A stretch of 10,945 nt of DNA from Christensenella sp. UBA4263. Its GTDB lineage: Bacteria > Bacillota > Clostridia > Christensenellales > Aristaeellaceae. Every line of letters starts with the position of its first letter. The first letter of the stretch is position 1. Position numbers and translations under genes: made by a program. Shown here piece after piece: positions 7,421-10,945 of this stretch. The notes beneath the pieces were generated by a model. It made no database searches. It was not told where the DNA came from and saw only the letters and a list, made by a program, of their open reading frames with translations. The stretch is taken from positions 1 through 10,945 of the forward strand of contig DGWH01000040.1 in NCBI GenBank assembly GCA_002395225.1. Direction: 5' to 3'.

Positions 7421-7648
7421 ATGAGAACTGATAAGATTGCTTCCTTTGTCCGGGAGAACCGGAAGGCTGCGGGCCTGACCCAGGAGGAATTCGCCATCCG
7501 CTCCGGTCTCGGTCTGCGCTTCGTGCACGATCTGGAGCAGGGGAAGGAAACCGTACGCCTGGACAAAGTCAACCAGGCTCTGGCCATGTTCGGCATGGAG
7601 GCCGTACCGGGGCGGATCGAACGGAAAGAAGAGGAGGAGCAGCCGTGA
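7421..7648 (+). CDS. hipB: HipB-type XRE antitoxin/repressor
   Basis: A 75-residue DNA-binding protein with a Cro/C1-type helix-turn-helix at about residues 17-42 (AGLTQEEFAIRSGLGLRF, then DLEQGKETVRLDKVNQAL). The GLRFVHDLEQGK and RLDKVNQAL signature is that of the HipB/y4mF repressor family that accompanies HipA kinases. The tail (RKEEEEQP) is short and acidic. I choose the ATG at 7421, which has AGGAGG 8 nt upstream, over the TTG codon just before it. It is the first gene of a three-gene operon, overlapping hipS by 4 bp (GTGA), and is the likely ligand of the four upstream palindromes. Confidence 0.9.
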   Translation: MRTDKIASFVRENRKAAGLTQEEFAIRSGLGLRFVHDLEQGKETVRLDKVNQALAMFGMEAVPGRIERKEEEEQP

Positions 7649-7974
7649 ACGTGCTTCGTCAGGCCGGCGTATATGTCCGGGATCGTTTCGCAGGGCTGAT
7701 TCAGGAGACGGATGAGGGCTACCACTTCACCTATGATCCGGCTTATCTTGCCTCAGAAAAACCCAATGTCGTCTCGCTGACCCTCCCTCTGCGGGAGGAA
7801 TCTTACACTTCCAGCACGCTGTTTCCTTTCTTCGACGGGCTGATCCCGGAGGGCTGGCTGCTGGGTGTAGTCAGTCGGAACTGGAAGATCGACCAGAAAG
7901 ATCGCTTTGGCCTGCTCATGGTGGCCTGCCATGACTGCATCGGCAGCGTCAGTATCCGGGAGGTGGGGGCATGA
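7645..7974 (+). CDS. hipS: HipS-like protein (free-standing HipA N-subdomain 1)
   Basis: A 109-residue protein equal to the first subdomain of HipA, without the kinase. Marks are the GYHFTYDPAYL segment (25-35), SLTLPLRE (44-51), the highly conserved FFDGLIPEGWLL (62-73) and GLLMVACHDCIGSVS near the C-terminus. In the E. coli O127 HipBST system the equivalent small protein is the actual antitoxin that holds the kinase inactive, and the same role is inferred here. The start is GTG in a GTGA overlap with hipB, with GGAGG (7633-7637) 7 nt upstream. The gene ends in an ATGA overlap with hipT, so all three products should be made together. The overlap and good ribosome sites argue that the split is natural and not a frameshift in hipA. 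Confidence 0.85.
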   Translation: MNVLRQAGVYVRDRFAGLIQETDEGYHFTYDPAYLASEKPNVVSLTLPLREESYTSSTLFPFFDGLIPEGWLLGVVSRNWKIDQKDRFGLLMVACHDCIGSVSIREVGA

Positions 7975-8924
7975 ACTGTCTGTGCTGCGGAAAACCGCTG
8001 AAGGAGCCGTTCCCCATCTCAGGGTGGCATCCGGCCTGCATCCGCCGCTTTTTCGGTACGAAAACGCTGCCGGAAATCGAACTGTCGGATGAGGCACTCA
8101 TCCTGCTGGCGGAGAAGGCTGTGCAGAAGGGGCATACGGTGCCGGGTGTACAGAAGAAGCTGTCCCTCCATCTCTCCATGGAACACACGCCCAGACTGAC
8201 CATATCGGACGATCCCACGGACTATATCCTCAAGCCGCAGGTGCCGGAGTTTCGCGCACTGCCGGAGGCCGAGCACCTGGTGATGCAGATGGCAGCTGCA
8301 GCAGGTCTGTCTGTCGTGCCTCAAGCCCTTGTCCGTCTGACAGACGGTTATGCCTATCTCACCCGCAGGATAGATCGGACGCGCAATCAGGACGACACAG
8401 CCGTGCAAATGCTCACCATGGAGGATTTCTGCCAGCTGGATCTGCGGCTGACGCAGGATAAATACCGTGGCTCCTATGAGCGCTGTGTGAAGGTGATCCG
8501 GCGGTATTCCTCACGTCCTGGTCTGGATTTGTCCGAGCTGTTCCTGCGGCTGGTCTTCTGTTTCCTGACGGGTAATTCCGATATGCACCTGAAGAATTTC
8601 TCCCTCATCGAGACCAGCCCGGAGAGCGAAGTCTATGTGCTGTCCCCGGCCTATGATCTGCTGCCGGTTAATGTCCTTATGCCGGAGGACAAAGAGGAAT
8701 TCGCCCTGAGCATGAACGGCAAGAAGATCCATCTGCGGCGCAGTGATTTCCTCCTCTTCGCCGAAGCTGCCGGCATTCCCAGGAAAGCCGCAGAGACGAT
8801 GATCAGGAAGATGCTGACCTTCGTTCCTTTGTGGCAGAGGTTGTGCGATGAGTCTCTGCTGCCGCTGGATTTGAAGCAGACACTGAATGAACTGATCCGG
8901 GCACGGTGCGTCAGACTGACGTAA
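7971..8924 (+). CDS. hipT: HipT-like serine/threonine kinase toxin with Cys-rich N-terminus
   Basis: A 317-residue HipA-fold kinase. The glycine-rich loop is T56-V-P-G-V-Q-K-K (56-63). The ATP-binding Lys is K88 (YILKP), with E101 in PEAEH. The catalytic loop is GNSDMHLKNFSL (201-212, catalytic D204), and the metal-binding Asp is D229 (PAYDLLP). All catalytic residues are present, so the kinase looks active. HipA phosphorylates glutamyl-tRNA synthetase and E. coli HipT phosphorylates tryptophanyl-tRNA synthetase; the target here is unknown. Residues 1-30 (C3, C5, C6, H20, C23, then RFFGT) look like a small zinc-binding knuckle that precedes the kinase in this subfamily. GGGAGG (7958-7963) is 7 nt before the ATG, which overlaps the hipS stop. 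The gene is noticeably GC-richer than the left half of the window. Confidence 0.9.
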   Translation: MNCLCCGKPLKEPFPISGWHPACIRRFFGTKTLPEIELSDEALILLAEKAVQKGHTVPGVQKKLSLHLSMEHTPRLTISDDPTDYILKPQVPEFRALPEAEHLVMQMAAAAGLSVVPQALVRLTDGYAYLTRRIDRTRNQDDTAVQMLTMEDFCQLDLRLTQDKYRGSYERCVKVIRRYSSRPGLDLSELFLRLVFCFLTGNSDMHLKNFSLIETSPESEVYVLSPAYDLLPVNVLMPEDKEEFALSMNGKKIHLRRSDFLLFAEAAGIPRKAAETMIRKMLTFVPLWQRLCDESLLPLDLKQTLNELIRARCVRLT

Positions 8925-8948
8925 AAAAGCCGCCCCCGAAGAGGCGGC
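8923..8948 (-). terminator. Intrinsic terminator for leftward transcription, at the hipT stop
   Basis: GCCGCC (8929-8934) pairs with GGCGGC (8943-8948) over an 8-nt loop. On the minus strand the stem is followed by six T residues (complement of 8923-8928), the classical layout. On the plus strand no T-run follows, so it may only stabilise the hipT mRNA end. It therefore mainly ends transcripts coming from the transposon remnants on the right. Confidence 0.75.
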
Positions 8949-8960
8949 AGCAGAGCCTGA

Positions 8961-9122
8961 TCAAAGGCCAATCTGGCGAGGATGCTTTTCCAGATGGTCT
9001 TTGCGCATCCTTCCATAGCAGCCGATGGACTGTTGAGGAGCCGAAGGACTGGCTGTACACTGCTGAGGAAAGGCCTTGTACTGGGGCGTAATCCCTGCCA
9101 GGGAGTGTCCCTGAAACGGCAT
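8961..9122 (-). pseudogene. TnpV-like transposon protein fragment
   Basis: A 53-codon minus-strand frame whose last 22 residues, IGCYGRMRKDHLEKH and what follows (8964-9029), resemble the IGxYGRMRxxYLxEHRP block near the N-terminus of TnpV, a small protein of Firmicutes transposons that is usually a little over 100 residues. Here the frame stops right after the block, so most of the protein is missing. The part before the motif is not recognisable, and there is no clear ribosome site. The match rests on one short motif and is moderate. It continues the frame of the transposase remnant to its right after a TGA. Confidence 0.45.
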
Positions 9123-9128
9123 GAGAAT

Positions 9129-9525
9129 TCAGTCGCCGGGATTGTCACCGGATATTTTCTTTTCGGACGAATCATCACTGTGATTCAGATAAGTCCCTAT
9201 GGATTCAAAATCGGAAGCCAGTTCGGACAGCAGCTGATTGATGTTCTTCAGATTAAGAGCAATTTTGCTGAACAGCTCAGATATGTCAGGGACATTTTCT
9301 TCATTTGAATTACGAAGATCGGCTGGTATTTCCTGGACACTGACAACTTTTTTACGTAAACGGCCCCTCTGAACCCGTTGGAATAACCTGATTACTTTCC
9401 GGGTCCCATTTTCCAATACAGGTTCTTTTGGGTACTTTTTTCTGCTTTTCTTCGCTCCAGACATACTGGGTGTTATATACGTAGTAGGTGTTATTATGCT
9501 TGTTGTATGAACGCGTGATTGACAT
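9129..9525 (-). pseudogene. Frameshifted N-terminus of an IS1634/IS4-like transposase
   Basis: From an ATG at 9525 (GGAGG at 9538-9542, 12 nt upstream) the frame reads MSITRSYNKHNNTYYVYNTQ, then KRTCIGKWDPESNQVIPTG. This is the opening of transposases of the YVYES...RRKxIGKxDPxTGEIIPTG type (IS1634 group). That frame ends at a TAA (9352-9354) after 57 residues. The expected continuation, RGRLRKKVVSVQEIP, is found one base over, so a single-base change near 9375 broke the gene. The second frame runs on to 9129 with a heptad-like stretch (ISELFSKIALNLKNINQLLS) and stops. The catalytic DDE region is absent. A 138-residue frame starting at 9545 covers much of this region but has no ribosome site. 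Confidence 0.55.
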
Positions 9526-9545
9526 GGCGAAAGATTTCCTCCCAT

Positions 9546-9738
9546 GGTCAGTGATAGGTTAATGTCAGCGAGAACGTGAAATCAATTATCTTTAACATAT
9601 TTGGGATTTACATCGGCCTTGAGCATTGCTTGGTACATTTAGTCAAAACTGCATTGTAAATGTGGACGAGTCGTTGGCGGTTCGTTCGCATGGAACCCAA
9701 AACGCAGGAAATAGGTACACGAAATTCTTCTAAGATTC
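9546..9738. other. AT-rich gap without a recognisable gene
   Basis: This stretch lies upstream of the transposase remnant and could include the left end of that insertion sequence and its promoter. I could not find terminal inverted repeats, a convincing promoter or a coding frame. Confidence 0.4.
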
Positions 9739-10018
9739 CTATTGCTGGTTATCAACTTCTTCAGTTGAGGTATTCGATTTAGAACTATCTTTCATGAAAA
9801 AGTTGACAAACAAATCATCTCTTTTGGTTGTTTCTGAGGGAATGAACCTCTTAGCATATGAAGTCCAGATAAATATCGTAAGCGGAGGATGGTTCCTCCA
9901 TATTGTTCTCGTTATCAAAGTGGATGTTTACAAGGTTATCATCCAAAAACTTCTGAAAATCATTCATGTCGACACACCGGAAGCAATATACCAACCCAAA
10001 GTTGTTATGTCAACGACA
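9739..10018 (-). pseudogene. Unidentified broken gene remnant
   Basis: Two minus-strand frames join into a plausible protein. The first is open from about 10018 to 9851 and contains MNDFQKFLDDNLVNIHFDNE (from 9967) and SSAYDIYLDF. The second continues one base over near 9850 with KRFIPSETTKRDDLFVNFFM and a charged tail EEVDNQQ, stopping at 9739-9741. Both are rich in Asp, Glu, Lys and Asn, with protein-like composition. The opposing plus-strand frame (9794-10063) is hydrophobic, as expected of an antisense shadow. There is no ribosome site before the internal ATG and I recognise no family. The call rests on composition alone and could be chance. Confidence 0.3.
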
Positions 10019-10316
10019 TATTACTTTCTGGTGCATCCGCTGCTTCTATGGGCTGCGCAATGACCGAAAGATGCCCGCATTCCCGGAAGCAGCGAAGGCT
10101 ATGATCAACTTCCTGATGAGTCCCGAGGGCCAGATGGCACTGGCTAACCGTCTTGAGACACAGCGTTTCACCAATCTGAAAGCAGAGGATGAACTCGAGT
10201 GGCCGCCTGCAGATGATACGATCAATTGGGCAGAGCGGGATGTCCCGTGGCTGACTGAGCATAAGGAAGAACTGTCGAATAAGTGGAATGCCCTCTACGC
10301 GCAGGTCAATAAGTAA
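10012..10316 (+). pseudogene. C-terminal remnant of an ABC transporter solute-binding protein
   Basis: The best part, from about 10083, reads PEAAKAMINFLMSPEGQMAL, then later WAERDVPWLTEHKEELSNKW up to the stop at 10314-10316. PEAAKAxIxFLxSPEGQ is the signature near the C-terminus of family-1 extracellular binding proteins (Fe3+, polyamine and related ABC importers). Just upstream in another frame, NDILLSGASAASMGCAMTER and CPH (10012-10080) fit the preceding part of such proteins, so a one-base loss in the CCC run at 10082-10084 probably broke the frame. The first roughly 250 residues, including the signal peptide and ligand site, are missing. The gene's terminator survives. Substrate cannot be told. 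Confidence 0.65.
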
Positions 10317-10324
10317 GCTGTCAC

Positions 10325-10359
10325 GAACAGGACGGATCATATCGGTCCTGTTCTGTTTT
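10325..10359 (+). terminator. Intrinsic terminator after the binding-protein remnant
   Basis: GAACAGGAC (10325-10333) pairs perfectly with GTCCTGTTC (10345-10353) over an 11-nt loop and is followed by TGTTTT. It starts 8 bp after the stop of the solute-binding protein remnant and most likely ended that operon. Confidence 0.85.
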
Positions 10360-10458
10360 GAGGAGATCCGGACCAGGTCGGTGAAAACGAAGTGGGTCCG
10401 GGTAAAGAAGATCATTTATGCAATTTGGCCATTGGCAGCCTTTCTGATCAGAGGAGAC

Positions 10459-10488
10459 TTGACTTTCCTGTGTGGGGAGATGTATATT
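10459..10488 (+). promoter_or_regulatory. Promoter for the PD-(D/E)XK-like gene
   Basis: TTGACT (10459-10464) and TATATT (10483-10488) are separated by 18 bp, each with one mismatch to consensus. The predicted start near 10495 leaves about 30 nt before the ATG. Upstream, CCGGACC (10368-10374) is inverted at GGTCCGG (10395-10401), a possible regulatory or secondary terminator stem. Confidence 0.6.
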
Positions 10489-10525
10489 TCAGACAGCAAC
10501 GGTGACTTGGCACGGAGGTGATTGA

Positions 10526-10945
10526 ATGACAAAGGAAGAAGTTTTGCAGTTGTCCGAAGCGGAAAGAAAAAGAAAGATAGATGAATGCCTGGAGCTGTTG
10601 AAAATGCTCACTGCAACGCCGCAGAGTGACTGGCATGCAGGGTTTGAAGCACTTTTACGACTGGATGCGAGAAATGCAATAGGCGGAACGCCTCAAATTG
10701 AGGCGGAGCATCGACTCGGTGTTGCACCTCCGAGGGTTGATTTTCTAGTCTGGCTTCAGGAAGAAGGAACGTATCTGCCGAAGGAAATCTACAGGATATT
10801 CCGGAAATTCAATATCATCGAATACAAAAATCCACATGATCAGCTGAATCAGCGGGTTCTTCATAAGGCAATTGGATATGCGCATCTGTATGCAGGACTG
10901 GCTGAACACGAGGATGACAGACCGGTAAACCAAATTACCATTTCT
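10526..10945 (+). CDS. Probable PD-(D/E)XK nuclease-fold protein, N-terminal 140 residues (runs off the window)
   Basis: The frame starts MTKEEVLQLSEAERKRK and remains open to the last base. GGAGG (10514-10518) is 7 nt before the ATG. Residues 69-76 (PPRVDFLV) and 97-101 (IIEYK) give the D...E-x-K pattern of the PD-(D/E)XK fold: D72, E99, K101, with E61 as a possible helix acid. IYRIFRKFNIIEYKNPHD followed by KAIGYAHLYAG matches a widespread Firmicutes family of uncharacterised proteins in which this block is usually IFxKYNIIEYKSPDD. Members are often mis-annotated, and their role is unknown; a nuclease-related or mobile-element role is inferred. The C-terminal part is outside the window, so neither length nor completeness can be judged. 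Confidence 0.75.
   Translation, partial: MTKEEVLQLSEAERKRKIDECLELLKMLTATPQSDWHAGFEALLRLDARNAIGGTPQIEAEHRLGVAPPRVDFLVWLQEEGTYLPKEIYRIFRKFNIIEYKNPHDQLNQRVLHKAIGYAHLYAGLAEHEDDRPVNQITIS

Noticed and set aside
7165..7725. 186-residue minus-strand frame across the hip control region
   Set aside because: Its repeated IPDRVQ-type segments are just the operator palindromes translated, and it is antisense to hipB and the hip promoter.
7645..8924. A single hipA gene broken by a frameshift
   Set aside because: Both overlaps are clean GTGA/ATGA junctions with good ribosome sites, and the second protein begins with its own conserved Cys-rich segment. A natural split fits better.
8651..9178. 175-residue minus-strand frame over the hipT end
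   Set aside because: It is antisense to hipT and crosses the terminator; the TnpV-like motif is in another frame.
9129..9545. 138-residue minus-strand gene starting at 9545 taken as intact
   Set aside because: There is no ribosome site before 9545, its first part is out of frame with the recognisable transposase opening that starts at 9525, and it is better explained as a frameshifted remnant.
9794..10063. 89-residue hydrophobic plus-strand frame
   Set aside because: It is a likely antisense shadow of the charged minus-strand remnant, with no ribosome site and no family resemblance.
10288..10521. 77-residue plus-strand frame after the binding-protein remnant
   Set aside because: It runs through the terminator hairpin and the downstream promoter, so it is not a credible gene.

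Overview
The window looks like an accessory region of a Bacillota (Firmicutes) chromosome, probably from the Clostridia or Erysipelotrichia. The evidence is strong AGGAGG-type ribosome sites, near-consensus sigma-A promoters, a very large SWIM/SNF2 helicase, TnpB and TnpV remnants, and mid-range base composition. I cannot name the species. Base composition is patchy: the ATP-grasp gene is AT-rich by eye, the helicase is intermediate and the hipBST block is clearly GC-rich, which suggests pieces of different origin.

Left part (1-2500): the 3' end of an IS200/IS605-type tnpB enters from the left edge, with a nested hairpin in its tail that could be part of an omega-RNA. A strong promoter just downstream (TTGTCA, 17 bp, TATAAT) drives a 654-residue protein made of two complete ATP-grasp domains, probably an amide or peptide-type ligase of the cyanophycin synthetase/GshF/RimK group. 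A 13-bp hairpin separates it from the convergent helicase gene.

Centre (2515-8924): the minus strand carries a 1271-residue SNF2 helicase with two SWIM zinc motifs and its own promoter, then a phd-doc type II toxin-antitoxin pair. Divergent from phd-doc, on the plus strand, is a three-gene hipB-hipS-hipT system in which HipA is naturally split into an N-subdomain protein (HipS) and a kinase (HipT). All hip genes overlap by 4 bp. About 300 bp between the two toxin systems holds a 22-bp palindrome over the phd promoter and four copies of CCCGATCGGG spaced 39-42 bp. The last copy sits inside a perfect TTGACA/TATAAT promoter for hipB.

Right part (8925-10945): a graveyard of fragments followed by a new gene. 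On the minus strand lie a terminator facing left, a TnpV-like tail, a frameshifted N-terminus of an IS1634/IS4-like transposase, and an unidentified broken reading frame. On the plus strand lies the frameshifted C-terminus of an ABC transporter solute-binding protein with its own terminator. Then a promoter, a strong ribosome site and the first 140 codons of a probable PD-(D/E)XK nuclease-fold protein run off the right edge.

The best functional reading is a defence/stability and mobile-element hotspot. The most notable parts are the HipBST-type system with its repeated operator array, the two divergent toxin systems sharing one control region, and the orphan double ATP-grasp ligase.
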